NCBI RefSeq assembly: GCF_002734285.1
Contig: NZ_NSEA01000003.1
Location: 186,001 to 250,000 of the forward strand
Length of the DNA: 64,000 bases
Origin: Fredinandcohnia onubensis
Lineage (GTDB): Bacteria > Bacillota > Bacilli > Bacillales > Bacillaceae_L
Direction of reading: 5' to 3'
The notes beneath the pieces were generated by a model. It was given only the letters and a program-made list of their open reading frames with translations. It did not search any database and was not told the DNA's origin. Of the stretch, positions 8,571 through 17,417 are shown piece after piece. Every line of letters starts with the position of its first letter. Position 1 is the first letter of the stretch. A program made the position numbers and the translations under genes.

Positions 8571-9329
8571 ATGAGTGAAAAAACAGTTGAATTTCATGTA
8601 ACTCGTCAGGATACTCCAGATTCTGAACCATATGTAATTAAATTCAAGGTACCTTACCGTAAAAATATGAACGTAATTTCTGCGCTAATGGAATTCCGTC
8701 GTAATCCGGTAGATATCAATGGAAATCAAGTTGCCCCAATTACTTGGGATATGAACTGTTTAGAAGAGGTTTGTGGTGCATGTTCAATGGTTATCAACGG
8801 TAAACCTCGCCAATCATGTTCAGCACTTATCGACCAACTTGAACAACCAATTAAACTTGAACCAATGAAGACATTCCCTATCGTGCGTGACCTACAAATT
8901 GACCGTAGTAGAATGTTTGATTCATTGAAAAAAGTTAAAGCCTGGATTCCAATCGATGGAACATACGACTTGGGTCCTGGACCTCGTATGCCTGAGAAAA
9001 AGCGTCAATGGGCATATGAATTATCAAAATGTATGACATGTGGTGTTTGTCTTGAGGCATGTCCAAATGTTAATAGCCAATCTGATTTCATTGGTCCAGC
9101 GCCATTATCACAAGTTCGTTTATTCAACGCGCATCCAACTGGTGCCATGAATAAAGCTGAACGTTTAGAAACAATTATGGGAGATGGAGGCCTTGCAAAC
9201 TGTGGTAACTCACAAAACTGTGTACAGTCTTGTCCAAAAGGTATTCCACTCACTACTTCAATTGCAGCTCTAAACAGAGATACATCTATCCAAGCATTCA
9301 GAAATATGTTTGGTAGTGACCAAGTCTAA
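8571..9329 (+). CDS. sdhB: Succinate dehydrogenase iron-sulfur subunit
   Basis: Carries electrons from FAD to the heme anchor through three iron-sulfur clusters. The 252-residue product has the plant-type [2Fe-2S] ligand region (CLEEVCGAC followed by a later Cys). It also has the two ferredoxin-like clusters CMTCGVCLEACP and CGNSQNCVQSCP. Start ATG 8571 has AAGGAGG upstream, overlapping the end of sdhA; an in-frame start at 8538 inside sdhA is rejected. Last gene of the sdh operon, closed by a strong terminator. Confidence 0.96.
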   Translation: MSEKTVEFHVTRQDTPDSEPYVIKFKVPYRKNMNVISALMEFRRNPVDINGNQVAPITWDMNCLEEVCGACSMVINGKPRQSCSALIDQLEQPIKLEPMKTFPIVRDLQIDRSRMFDSLKKVKAWIPIDGTYDLGPGPRMPEKKRQWAYELSKCMTCGVCLEACPNVNSQSDFIGPAPLSQVRLFNAHPTGAMNKAERLETIMGDGGLANCGNSQNCVQSCPKGIPLTTSIAALNRDTSIQAFRNMFGSDQV

Positions 9330-9340
9330 TAGAAACATTG

Positions 9341-9379
9341 AAAGCACTCCTTCATGTCATATGGAGGAGTGCTTTTTTT
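9341..9379 (+). terminator. sdhCAB terminator
   Basis: AAAGCACTCCTTCAT (9341-9355) pairs with ATGGAGGAGTGCTTT (9361-9375) with one mismatch and ends in a T run. It lies just after sdhB. Confidence 0.92.
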
Positions 9380-9487
9380 ACGAAGAGTTTATAATGTATA
9401 CCTCATAATAAGGCATAAAATTTCCCCATTAGAATAACGCACCACTTAACAATGATTTGAATAATCTTATGTAAGGGAGCTATTGGA

Positions 9488-9952
9488 ATGAAGCATATTA
9501 CGTATATCGATGAATTTGAGACATGGGAGAATACATTTGAATTTTATCAAACAATTCAGGTACGCTTTTCCGAAACAGATATGTTTGGACATTTAAACAA
9601 CACAGTCCCCTTTGCTTACTTTGAGGAAGCAAGAATTCAATATTTTAATCATGTAGGGTTTATGCAAAGATGGACTGAAAAATCAAGCGAAACAATCCCG
9701 GTAGTTGCAAACCAACAATGTGACTACCTAAAACAAGTCTATTTCGGTGAACAGCTTAAACTGTATGTGAAAATAAATCAGCTTGGCAATTCCTCAATGG
9801 ATATTCATTATATGGCTAAAGATAAAGAAGGATCCGTTTGTTTTGTCGGTAGGAGTACACTTGTTCAAATGTCAAAGCGAACAGGAAAAGGTGAACCATG
9901 GTCTGAAGAGATGAAGCAAATGTTAAAAAATCATCTAACCTATAATATATGA
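9488..9952 (+). CDS. ysmA: Acyl-CoA thioesterase family protein (hotdog fold)
   Basis: Probable acyl-CoA thioester hydrolase of the 4HBT/YbgC-like hotdog family; the physiological substrate is unknown. The 154-residue protein has the family's N-terminal signature around FSETDMFGHLNNT (the Asp-x-x-Gly-His-x-Asn motif) and AYFEEARIQYF. Start ATG 9488 follows AAGGGAG. It lies between sdhB and gerE, the position of ysmA in B. subtilis, which supports the symbol. No terminator is obvious after it. Confidence 0.85.
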   Translation: MKHITYIDEFETWENTFEFYQTIQVRFSETDMFGHLNNTVPFAYFEEARIQYFNHVGFMQRWTEKSSETIPVVANQQCDYLKQVYFGEQLKLYVKINQLGNSSMDIHYMAKDKEGSVCFVGRSTLVQMSKRTGKGEPWSEEMKQMLKNHLTYNI

Positions 9953-10025
9953 GTCAAATAAAACAAAAATACCAATACATCTAAAAATGGACGCAAAAAA
10001 GTCTACATATCACCCTTTTAACAGT

Positions 10026-10054
10026 CACAGCAACACTCTCCTTCTCATATTATA
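10026..10054 (+). promoter_or_regulatory. Sigma-K promoter of gerE
   Basis: CACA (10026-10029), 16 bases, then CATATTATA (10046-10054) fits the sigma-K pattern mACm-16-CATAnnnTA exactly. gerE is transcribed by sigma-K RNA polymerase in the B. subtilis mother cell, so motif and gene agree. Confidence 0.8.
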
Positions 10055-10118
10055 TGGTGACTAAATATATACCCATCCAGTAGTTCAGCTTGAACCTTAG
10101 CAAGGAGGGTTACAATAC

Positions 10119-10343
10119 TTGAAGGAGAAAGAGTTTCAACCAAAACCGCTACTAACAAAGAGAGAAAGAGAAGTTTTTGAATTACTAGTTCAAGACAAAA
10201 CAACGAAAGATATCGCAAGTGAGCTATTCATAAGCGAAAAAACAGTTCGTAACCACATATCGAATGCGATGCAGAAGCTGGGAGTAAAGGGGCGTTCTCA
10301 AGCAGTTGTAGAGCTCCTTCGTATGGGAGAACTTGAACTTTAA
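10119..10343 (+). CDS. gerE: Late mother-cell regulator GerE
   Basis: LuxR/FixJ-type DNA-binding protein that tunes late mother-cell transcription, activating and repressing spore-coat genes. At 74 residues it is only a helix-turn-helix domain, exactly the B. subtilis length. It contains LTKREREVFELL and the recognition-helix region SEKTVRNHISNAMQKLGV. TTG 10119 is the start, preceded by AAGGAGGG. A perfect sigma-K promoter lies 65 bp upstream and a long hairpin follows. Identification is secure. Confidence 0.96.
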   Translation: MKEKEFQPKPLLTKREREVFELLVQDKTTKDIASELFISEKTVRNHISNAMQKLGVKGRSQAVVELLRMGELEL

Positions 10344-10348
10344 GTATT

Positions 10349-10382
10349 ACCGGCTACCCTTTACTTTTGTAGGGTAGCCGGT
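10349..10382 (+). terminator. gerE terminator hairpin
   Basis: ACCGGCTACCCT (10349-10360) pairs perfectly with AGGGTAGCCGGT (10371-10382). The T tail is weak, so it may act mainly as a 3' end stabiliser. The remaining spacer before ysmB (10383-10570) is AT-rich without clear elements. Confidence 0.75.
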
Positions 10383-10576
10383 TACTTATTTAGGGCATTT
10401 TACATATTTCCTAAATAACTTCAACTTGCTTTTTGCGCGAAAAAAGTAGAAAATAAGAATAATATAGTTTTTTTACTTAAAACGATGCGCCTTAACATTT
10501 TGCATACAATGAAGCAACTGTAATACAAGAGAAATCAGTTGGTTTTACCACTAACAATTTACTAGGAGAGGATGTA

Positions 10577-11035
10577 ATGACTGTTAAAGAGAGCAATGAA
10601 ACAAAAGACTACCAAGTAATCGCAGATATCGAAAAATCACTTCGTTTTATCTCAGGCTTACTTAAACAAAAAGGCCGAGAAATCCTTAGCAATTTTACAA
10701 TCACTACACCCCAATTTATAGCTCTTCAATGGTTACTTGAACTTGGAGACATGACAATTGGTGAATTATCAAATAAAATGTACTTGGCATGCAGCACGAC
10801 AACAGATCTTGTAGACCGCATGGAAAAAAATTCGCTTGTAATGCGCGTAAAAGACCCAAAAGATCGTCGTGTCGTTCGAATTCATTTACTTGAAGAAGGA
10901 GAACGTATTATCGAAGAGGTAATCAAGAAAAGACAAGATTACCTACAAGAAATCATGGAAAACTTCTCTGGTGAAGAAGTTACCCAACTCGAAAAGAGTC
11001 TTAGAAAATTACATCAAGAAATGCGAGTAGAATGA
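10577..11035 (+). CDS. ysmB: MarR-family transcriptional regulator
   Basis: Winged-helix regulator of the MarR family; its target and ligand are unknown. The 152-residue protein shows the family's recognition-helix region ([21 protein letters not shown] is close to the usual pattern) and the wing signature [14 protein letters not shown]. Start ATG 10577 follows AGGAGAGGATG. It is just upstream of racE, with the racE ribosome binding site at its stop codon, as in B. subtilis ysmB-racE. The two genes are probably co-transcribed. Confidence 0.9.
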   Translation: MTVKESNETKDYQVIADIEKSLRFISGLLKQKGREILSNFTITTPQFIALQWLLELGDMTIGELSNKMYLACSTTTDLVDRMEKNSLVMRVKDPKDRRVVRIHLLEEGERIIEEVIKKRQDYLQEIMENFSGEEVTQLEKSLRKLHQEMRVE

Positions 11036-11045
11036 GGCGAATCAT

Positions 11046-11840
11046 TTGAACAGACCAATCGGAGTTATCGATTCAGGGGTAGGCGGTTTAACCGTTGCTC
11101 GGGAAATAATTAGACAATTACCAAACGAAGAAATCATATATTTAGGTGATAACGCTAGGTGTCCGTATGGACCCAGACCTATAGAGGAAGTTCGTCAGTT
11201 TACATGGGAGCTGACGAACTATTTATTGTCACATAAAATCAAAATGCTTGTCATTGCATGCAATACGGCGACTGCCCTAGTGTTGGATGAAATACAAGCT
11301 GAGCTTTCAATTCCCGTAATCGGTGTCGTCTACCCAGGAGCAAGAACCGCTTTAAAGGTTACAAAAAATAATTATGTCGGAGTTATCGGCACAGTCAACA
11401 CGATCGAAAGTGGTGCCTATGTAGATGCTCTAAAATCAATCAACAATCAAATCAATGTCGAAAGTCTCGCATGCCCAAGATTTGTTCCAATCGTCGAGGC
11501 AGGAGAGTTCACTGGTCCCCATGCCGAACAAATTGTGGCTGAATCTCTAGAGGTCTTACGGGGTAAAGAAATCGACACCTTGATTCTTGGTTGTACCCAT
11601 TATCCATTACTTCATAATACCATTCGGAACTATCTTGGAGATGGAATCAAACTAATTGACTCCGGCGCCGAAACAGCCCGTGAAGTGAGTACAGTGCTAT
11701 TCTATAGCGGACTACTGAATAAAAAAACGTCAAAAAAAGGCCACCTGTTCCTCACAACAGGCGAAAAAGAAATCTTCCAACAAATCGCCAGCAACTGGTT
11801 TGAAGAACCGGTGTATAATGTGAAATCGGTGAAATTGTAG
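11046..11840 (+). CDS. racE: Glutamate racemase
   Basis: Converts L-glutamate to D-glutamate for peptidoglycan (and poly-gamma-glutamate where made). The 264-residue enzyme has the N-terminal [10 protein letters not shown] with Asp9. The two catalytic cysteines are C72 (IACNTATA) and C183 (LGCTHYPLL). Start is TTG 11046 with GAGGCG overlapping the ysmB stop. In B. subtilis racE is followed by gerM; here a repeat array and a NERD gene intervene. murI is the synonym. Confidence 0.95.
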   Translation: MNRPIGVIDSGVGGLTVAREIIRQLPNEEIIYLGDNARCPYGPRPIEEVRQFTWELTNYLLSHKIKMLVIACNTATALVLDEIQAELSIPVIGVVYPGARTALKVTKNNYVGVIGTVNTIESGAYVDALKSINNQINVESLACPRFVPIVEAGEFTGPHAEQIVAESLEVLRGKEIDTLILGCTHYPLLHNTIRNYLGDGIKLIDSGAETAREVSTVLFYSGLLNKKTSKKGHLFLTTGEKEIFQQIASNWFEEPVYNVKSVKL

Positions 11841-11848
11841 GATCAGAG

Positions 11849-11875
11849 AAAAAAGCCCTTGGTGGGGCTTTTTTT
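11849..11875 (+). terminator. racE terminator
   Basis: AAAAGCCC (11851-11858) pairs with GGGCTTTT (11865-11872) and runs into a T tract. It ends the ysmB-racE unit just before the repeat array. Confidence 0.9.
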
Positions 11876-11999
11876 GTTTATTGGAAATACGGTAAGTTGG
11901 GATGATGCTAGGGCATTGAGGTGCACGTTCTTCGTGTAATAGAGGTAGCGTGTTGCGTGAGTAGAGAGTCTTGGGTTAAAGATGCATGCTTTAAGGCAG

Positions 12000-12416
12000 C
12001 ATGCCCTGCAGGAGTAGTTTGGCGGTACAAGCTCGAAGGAAAAATTAGTAAGCATGCACCGCAAGAGTTGTTTAGCGGAACAAGCTCGAAGGAAAAAAGA
12101 GTAAGCATGCACCGCAAGAATTTTAGCAGAACAAGCCAGATGAAAAAAAGATTGAGCAAGTACCGCGAGAGTAGTTTAGCGGTACACGCTCGAAGGGGAA
12201 AAAGAGTAAGCATGTCCCGCAAGAATAGTTTAGCGGTACAAGCCCGAAGGAAAAAAGAGCAAGCAGGTCCCGCAAGAATAGTTTAACGGTACAAGCTCGA
12301 AGAAAAAAAGAGTAATCATGTCCCGCAAGAGTAGTTTAGCGGTACACGCTCGAAGGGAAAAAGAGTGAGCATGTCCCGCAAGAATAGTTTAGCGGTGCAC
12401 GTTCAAACGAAAAAAC
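12000..12416. repeat. Tandem array of about eight 53-bp units
   Basis: Successive units begin at 12000, 12053, 12106, 12157, 12211, 12264, 12317 and 12370, with lengths of 51-54 bp and the last one partial. The typical unit starts CATGTCCCGCAAGAATAGTT, continues TAGCGGTACAAGCTCGAAGG and ends in an A-rich AAAAAAGAGTAAG tail. There are no unique spacers, so it is not CRISPR. The unit length is not a multiple of three, so it is not a coding repeat. In the unit at 12157, GTACCGC and GCGGTAC can form a 7-bp stem; other units keep a CCGC/GCGG core. Upstream bases 11876-11999 hold only decayed similarity. Open frames across it are artefacts. Confidence 0.85.
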
Positions 12417-12504
12417 TAAATAACCTGAAACGAAAGAATTATATATTGAACCAGAACAGCATTCCACTTATGAGTACAAATTAACATTATTGTGATAACA
12501 TGAA

Positions 12505-13425
12505 TCACTCTTTAACCTCATAATATGAATATTTTCCCGATGATACGAAAGTGTAATTATTGGCAAGGATTTTTCTGATAGTTCTTTTATCTTTTATAAC
12601 CTTGCACCAATCAAAAACCGTCTTCGTTGTCATTTTCAGATCCGGAAAAAGTAGTCTTAACTCCTCCACACTTCTAATTACAGCTGCATCAATATCCTCA
12701 CTATTCCTGCATTTACCACAAACCAGCTTGTATTGATTCCCAACCTCCATAAACCCATTCCAACACTCTCCACACAATATCCCTTTTTTTAACTCATCAA
12801 AACTATATTTTGGTAGCAATGAGAAAGGTGACTTTTTAATATGTAACGAAAGCAACTTCTTTGCTAACGTATGATGTGTATTAGAAATTTTTGATGGCTG
12901 TGCATTCAAGGAGCGTATAAAACGATTAAGTTGAGGCTGAAATACAATTGGTAGATTTGGTGGAACTTCGTAGAGGTAGAATTCTGGATTTATAAAAATG
13001 AGGTGGCCTTCGACGGTGAGGTTGGAACCGAGTTGTTGGAGCAATTGTCTAAGCAAAGAGGTACTTCGGGATAGCTGTAGAAGGGGATTCCTGATCTCTT
13101 TCCCAATTGATAAGCTTTTCCATTGGTCTCCTTTTATTATGTAATCACCTTCAAAGTTCTTTACTTCGAATATGTGAATCTTGGGTGGAGAAATAAGCAG
13201 TGAATCAATTTGATAATGAGTGCTGTTCGTTTCTAGAAGCAAGTCGTTGATGGTGAGGGAATCGAGTGAAAGACTTTCCATACGCTGGTCAAACATTGTT
13301 TCTCCAATGAAACCTTTTTCGAGCGTAATGATTTGATTCTCAATTTTTTCAGGCACTTTCTTTCGTGCTCGGATAGACTTAAGGAGCTGTAATTCAAGAG
13401 GTTCAGTACGCTTTTTAATAATCAA
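12505..13425 (-). CDS. NERD domain-containing protein
   Basis: Probable nuclease-related protein of unknown role, 306 residues. The N-terminal half contains a NERD domain: GFIGETMFDQRM, then QIDSLLISPPKIHIFEVKNF with the conserved Asp and the Glu-x-Lys pair of the restriction-endonuclease-like fold. The C-terminal part has a CGECWNG ... CGKC four-cysteine pattern that looks like a small zinc ribbon, plus a further helical segment. Start TTG 13425 is directly preceded by an in-frame stop, so it is the most upstream option. B. subtilis has racE next to gerM, so this gene and the repeat array look inserted. No partner gene is adjacent. Confidence 0.8.
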   Translation of the reverse strand: MIIKKRTEPLELQLLKSIRARKKVPEKIENQIITLEKGFIGETMFDQRMESLSLDSLTINDLLLETNSTHYQIDSLLISPPKIHIFEVKNFEGDYIIKGDQWKSLSIGKEIRNPLLQLSRSTSLLRQLLQQLGSNLTVEGHLIFINPEFYLYEVPPNLPIVFQPQLNRFIRSLNAQPSKISNTHHTLAKKLLSLHIKKSPFSLLPKYSFDELKKGILCGECWNGFMEVGNQYKLVCGKCRNSEDIDAAVIRSVEELRLLFPDLKMTTKTVFDWCKVIKDKRTIRKILANNYTFVSSGKYSYYEVKE

Positions 13426-13589
13426 TCACAACACTACCTTTCGGAAAATTTAAGTATTACCCCTTTATTTTACAATCTATTTCCTTCTAAAATCAAAACA
13501 TTTTGTCCATTTTTTTCATGAAAAAGCGGTCTAATTTGAAAAGAGGGCTCGTATACATAGTAGTACAAACTGCCTTAGGAGGGAAAAGA

Positions 13590-14660
13590 ATGCGTAAAAT
13601 AACTAAATCTGCAATAGCTGCAACAGTTGTTACTTCAACAGTTCTACTATCAGGATGTGGCTTATTTGGTGGAGAGGAAGAAGTTAAACAAATGGATCCA
13701 CCTAAAAACGAAGCGGTGGATGAGACAGTAGCAAAGGGGGAAAATTCAGAAACTGAAGCTACTGAGGCTACTGACCAAGAGGAAGCTACAACTGAAACAG
13801 TAAAACGAGACCTGTATCTGATCGATAATAGTGGTCTCGTAGTACCATATACTGTAGATCTTCCGAAGACAGATGCTGCGGCGAGACAAGTACTTGAATA
13901 CCTAGTAGCGGGTGGCCCGTTAAATGAAATCATACCAGATGGTTTTAGAGCGGTTATTCCACAGGATACGGTTGTGGATGTGAAATTGGAAGATGGAACG
14001 ATCACAGCGGACTTCTCGAAGGAATTTGGCACATATAATCCTGAGGATGAAGCAAAAATCTTACAAGCCATTACTTGGACATTAACCCAATTCGATAATG
14101 TAAATAACGTTGTAATTAGCGTAAATGGTTATAAATTGGATGAAATGCCTGTTAATAGTACTCCAATTCCAACGGATTTAAGTAGAGCAGATGGGATTAA
14201 CATTGATAACAGCGGTGTAGTAGATATTACAAATAGCCGCCCTGTGACACTCTATTTCTATGTGCAAAATGAAGAAGCGGAGTACTATGTACCTGTAACG
14301 AAGCGTATTGAAAATACTGGAGATGACAGAGTTTCTGCAGTGGTTAATGCGCTAATTGACGGACCTAATATGTCTTCGAATTTAATAAGCGAAATTCACC
14401 AAGATGTAAAACTACTAGGTGCGAAAGTCGAAGATGGTAATGTTACTCTAGATTTTAACGAAGCTATCTTTGGTAGCTTTAACGAGAAAATGATCTCTAA
14501 GCATGTTATTAACTCATTAGTACTATCTTTAACGGAGCAGCCTGAAGTGAAAAGTGTTGCTATCACGGTAAATGGAAGTGAAGACGTGGTTACTGAGGAT
14601 GGGAAATCCCTAACTGAACCAGTAACACGTCCAGCAAATGTGAATACAGGTAGTTTCTAA
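13590..14660 (+). CDS. gerM: Germination/sporulation lipoprotein GerM
   Basis: Sporulation lipoprotein needed for normal germination; in B. subtilis it also takes part in the engulfment-stage channel complex. The 356-residue protein has a signal peptide ending in the lipobox LLSGC (C23) and an acidic, Thr/Glu-rich linker (about 30-75). Two GerMN domains follow, the first covering roughly 80-210 and the second about 220-350, each with a VxVxxxxxxADFS/LDFN-type strand. ATG 13590 is chosen because AGGAGGG lies just before it; upstream in-frame codons lack a site. It precedes rph as in B. subtilis. Confidence 0.93.
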   Translation: MRKITKSAIAATVVTSTVLLSGCGLFGGEEEVKQMDPPKNEAVDETVAKGENSETEATEATDQEEATTETVKRDLYLIDNSGLVVPYTVDLPKTDAAARQVLEYLVAGGPLNEIIPDGFRAVIPQDTVVDVKLEDGTITADFSKEFGTYNPEDEAKILQAITWTLTQFDNVNNVVISVNGYKLDEMPVNSTPIPTDLSRADGINIDNSGVVDITNSRPVTLYFYVQNEEAEYYVPVTKRIENTGDDRVSAVVNALIDGPNMSSNLISEIHQDVKLLGAKVEDGNVTLDFNEAIFGSFNEKMISKHVINSLVLSLTEQPEVKSVAITVNGSEDVVTEDGKSLTEPVTRPANVNTGSF

Positions 14661-14670
14661 AAAGAGTAGT

Positions 14671-14698
14671 GGTGTGGACTTTGTTCACACCTTTTTCT
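14671..14698 (+). terminator. gerM terminator
   Basis: GGTGTG (14671-14676) pairs with CACACC (14686-14691) followed by TTTTTCTTTT, just downstream of the gerM stop. Confidence 0.85.
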
Positions 14699-14799
14699 TT
14701 TGGAAGACGATAGAAAAACAAAATTTTGCTATACTATATAAAGGATGGTGGGCAGTGTTTAGCCTGCTTTTTAAAGGACAGACAGGGGGGTTTTAGTTT

Positions 14800-15549
14800 T
14801 TGAGAGTTGATGGACGATTACATAATCAGTTACGGCCGATTCAGTTTGAAGTGAATTATATCAAGCATCCTGAGGGGTCGGTTTTAATTACGATTGGAGA
14901 TACGAAGGTTATTTGTAATGCGAGTATTGATGATAGGGTACCTCCTTTTATGAGGGGATCTGGTAAAGGCTGGATTACAGCGGAATACTCAATGCTCCCG
15001 AGAGCGACTGAGCAGCGGAATATAAGAGAATCCACTAAAGGAAAAATCTCAGGAAGAACGATGGAAATTCAGCGTTTAATTGGGCGTGCTCTACGATCAG
15101 TTGTTAATCTTGAGCAGCTCGGTGAAAAAACCATTTGGATTGATTGTGATGTCATTCAGGCGGATGGTGGTACAAGGACAGCTTCGATAACGGGTGCTTT
15201 TGTGGCGATGGTCCTGGCAATACATAAAATCTATCAAGGTAAAAAGATGAGTACATTTCCGATCACAGACTTTTTAGCGGCTATTTCAGTGGGGATTGAT
15301 CCTGAAAAAGGGGAGATCCTGGATTTAAATTACATAGAGGATTCTGCTGCAAATGTTGATATGAATGTTGTGATGACTGGAGCGGGAGAGTTTGTTGAGC
15401 TTCAAGGAACAGGGGAAGAATCGACCTTTTCACGACAGCAGTTACAAACATTATTAGAATTAGCCGAAAAAGGGATTATCGAGTTGATTCAGGCTCAGAG
15501 AGCTGCATTAGGAGATTTAGTAGACTTAATCGGAAAGAAGGACTCTTAA
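14800..15549 (+). CDS. rph: Ribonuclease PH
   Basis: Phosphate-dependent 3'-5' exoribonuclease that trims tRNA 3' ends. The 249-residue protein has the typical N-terminus [47 protein letters not shown] and the [17 protein letters not shown] region form the active-site and phosphate-binding core. Start TTG 14800 follows CAGGGGGG. Its stop is one base before the GTG of the next gene, so rph-ysnA-ysnB form an operon as in B. subtilis. Confidence 0.96.
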   Translation: MRVDGRLHNQLRPIQFEVNYIKHPEGSVLITIGDTKVICNASIDDRVPPFMRGSGKGWITAEYSMLPRATEQRNIRESTKGKISGRTMEIQRLIGRALRSVVNLEQLGEKTIWIDCDVIQADGGTRTASITGAFVAMVLAIHKIYQGKKMSTFPITDFLAAISVGIDPEKGEILDLNYIEDSAANVDMNVVMTGAGEFVELQGTGEESTFSRQQLQTLLELAEKGIIELIQAQRAALGDLVDLIGKKDS

Positions 15550-15550
15550 C

Positions 15551-16156
15551 GTGAAGGAAATCATGATTGCTACTAAAAATAAAGGGAAAGTAAAGGAATT
15601 TAAAGATTTATTTGCAAGCAAAGGTATAGACGTAAAATCATTGGTCGACTATCCCAATATAGAGGATATTGAAGAAACGGGCAAAACATTTGCAGAAAAT
15701 GCCCAAATAAAAGCAGAAGCTATTGCAAAAAAGCTGCACATACCTGTTATAGCAGATGATTCTGGACTTGCAATTGACCACCTAGAAGGCAGACCAGGTG
15801 TCTATTCTGCAAGATATGCTGGTGAGCATAAAAATGATGTGGATAACCTTAATAAAGTATTAGAAGAATTAAAAGGTGTTCCCGATGAAAAAAGAACGGC
15901 TAGATTCCATTGTGCACTAGCTTTGGCAATTCCTGGAGAAAAAACGGAAATTGTAGAGGGAACCTGTGAGGGTGTCATTACGGATAAGCCTGTTGGGGAG
16001 AATGGATTCGGCTATGACCCAATCTTTTTTGTGCCTGTTAAGGGTAAAACAATGGCTGAATTATCAAAAGATGAGAAAAATCTTATCAGCCATCGTGGAA
16101 ATGCACTTAGGAAGCTAGACGAGCTTTTAAAAGATCATGAGGAGTTTCAAAGATGA
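15551..16156 (+). CDS. ysnA: XTP/dITP diphosphatase (HAM1/RdgB family)
   Basis: House-cleaning pyrophosphatase that hydrolyses non-canonical purine triphosphates (dITP, XTP) so they are not built into nucleic acid. The 201-residue product begins [14 protein letters not shown] with the nucleotide-binding Thr-Lys-Asn motif. It contains [34 protein letters not shown] broken around the catalytic Asp pair, and GFGYDPIF near the C-terminus. GTG 15551 is the start. It overlaps ysnB by four bases (ATGA), indicating translational coupling. The symbol rdgB is also used. Confidence 0.95.
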   Translation: MKEIMIATKNKGKVKEFKDLFASKGIDVKSLVDYPNIEDIEETGKTFAENAQIKAEAIAKKLHIPVIADDSGLAIDHLEGRPGVYSARYAGEHKNDVDNLNKVLEELKGVPDEKRTARFHCALALAIPGEKTEIVEGTCEGVITDKPVGENGFGYDPIFFVPVKGKTMAELSKDEKNLISHRGNALRKLDELLKDHEEFQR

Positions 16157-16662
16157 AGGTATTAATTCTGAGTGACAGTCATGGATTAACAAAGGAATTA
16201 CTCGACATTAAGGAGCGGCATAAGAATGATGTTGAATTTATGCTTCATCTCGGGGATTCTGAGTTGTCATCTCAATCAGAAGAAATGAGTGGATTTTCAG
16301 TAGTCAGAGGAAATTGTGATTTTGACTCTAACTACCCGAATGATATGATTGTTCTTTTAAATGGGCTAAAGGTATATTTGACACATGGTCATTTATATAA
16401 TGTAAAAATGTCATTAATGAATCTTTCCTATCGTGCTAGAGAAGTCGGAGCATCTATTGTTTGTTTTGGACATTCACATATTGCGGGGGCTGAATTAATT
16501 GATGATGTTTTATTTATCAATCCAGGTAGTTTCCGTTTGCCAAGAATGCGCAAGGAAAAAACATATGTAATATTAGAGGTTGAAAATAATCAAGCTGATG
16601 TTGTTTTTTACGATAGTGAAGGAAATGTTGTTGAGGAGTTATCAACCAAGGTAAACTTATGA
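16153..16662 (+). CDS. ysnB: YfcE/MJ0936-type metallophosphoesterase
   Basis: Predicted cytoplasmic phosphodiesterase with two bound metals; substrate unknown. The 169-residue protein shows the metallophosphatase motifs in order: ILSDSHG at the N-terminus, LHLGDSE, RGNCD, THGH and CFGHSHIAG with [10 protein letters not shown] near the end. It starts within the stop of ysnA. Gene order matches B. subtilis ysnB. A small terminator follows, separating it from the tRNA gene. Confidence 0.93.
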   Translation: MKVLILSDSHGLTKELLDIKERHKNDVEFMLHLGDSELSSQSEEMSGFSVVRGNCDFDSNYPNDMIVLLNGLKVYLTHGHLYNVKMSLMNLSYRAREVGASIVCFGHSHIAGAELIDDVLFINPGSFRLPRMRKEKTYVILEVENNQADVVFYDSEGNVVEELSTKVNL

Positions 16663-16674
16663 TACAATAGCGTT

Positions 16675-16697
16675 GGGAGTAAAAAATACTCCCTTTT
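16675..16697 (+). terminator. rph-ysnA-ysnB terminator
   Basis: GGGAGTA (16675-16681) and TACTCCC (16687-16693) form a stem with A-rich loop and short T tail just after ysnB. Confidence 0.75.
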
Positions 16698-16719
16698 AAA
16701 ATTTTTTCTTCAAAATGTG

Positions 16720-16748
16720 TTGACATCTGATTCCTATCTGACTATAAT
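16720..16748 (+). promoter_or_regulatory. Consensus promoter of the tRNA gene
   Basis: A perfect TTGACA (16720-16725), 17-bp spacer and perfect TATAAT (16743-16748) lie 40 bp before the tRNA, typical of strong stable-RNA promoters. Confidence 0.93.
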
Positions 16749-16787
16749 AAAAAATGTCGCTAATAACTTAGCGGAAAAATTTAAAAT

Positions 16788-16864
<77 letters not shown>

Positions 16865-16882
16865 TTTTACATAATCAATCAC

Positions 16883-16924
16883 AAACACTTCTTTCATGTA
16901 AATGAATTGAAGTGTTTTTTTGTT
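16883..16924 (+). terminator. tRNA-Arg terminator
   Basis: AAACACTTC (16883-16891) pairs with GAAGTGTTT (16909-16917) and ends in a T run. An inner TCAT/ATGA pair extends the stem. Confidence 0.88.
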
Positions 16925-17149
16925 TGTCCAACGGACTCAAGAAAGAACAAAATTTAAGTAATTCCTCCGATCAGTTATTGTAGATTTACCTTGAAAGAAT
17001 CCTACCAATGCCACACTTGAAATAATAATTTTCAGTCACAAAAATTTCAACGAATTCTTTCAATTCTAAAAACCGCGTCATTTCTAAGTTGTAAGCGGAT
17101 TCAGTTAATTTTTCAAATCAAAATAATCTAACAATTCTTTAAAATGGTG

Positions 17150-17178
17150 TTGACTCCGATAAAAAATGGGCGTAATAT
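17150..17178 (+). promoter_or_regulatory. Probable ilv-leu operon promoter
   Basis: TTGACT (17150-17155), 17 bp and TAATAT (17173-17178) form a sigma-A promoter with a leader of roughly 570 bases to ilvB. A long leader is also known in B. subtilis. Half-matches to CodY-type sequence occur upstream (AATTTTCAG at 17027-17035), too weak to call. The bases between 16925 and 17149, and between 17179 and 17415, show no gene. Confidence 0.6.
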
Positions 17179-17417
17179 AGGCTCTAATATCAAATATTTT
17201 CTACCAAAAAAGAAAATGAATAAGTGAATTGGCAACTTAGAAAAGTCCTATCATAACTAACCCATCCTTTTACTAAAAAGCTGGAAGGTCATGGATTTGG
17301 ATTATTTTTTCAACCTAAGTTTTCAATCGTGTAAAGCGTTTATGTTTTTAGGTATTAAAGAGGTACCTAGGGCATAAAGCTAATAGAAATGTAACTTGAA
17401 AATATTGAATATTCATA

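Noticed and set aside
11908-12286. Proteins encoded by open frames across the tandem repeat on both strands
   Set aside because: The 51-54 bp period shifts frame each unit, there is no ribosome binding site, and the frames are by-products of the repeat.
12000-12416. CRISPR array
   Set aside because: The 53-bp units follow one another directly with no unique spacers, and no cas genes are present.
17330-17344. CcpA cre site in the ilv leader
   Set aside because: Only the central AAAGCGTT core matches; both outer TG and CA ends are wrong, and it lies downstream of the proposed promoter.
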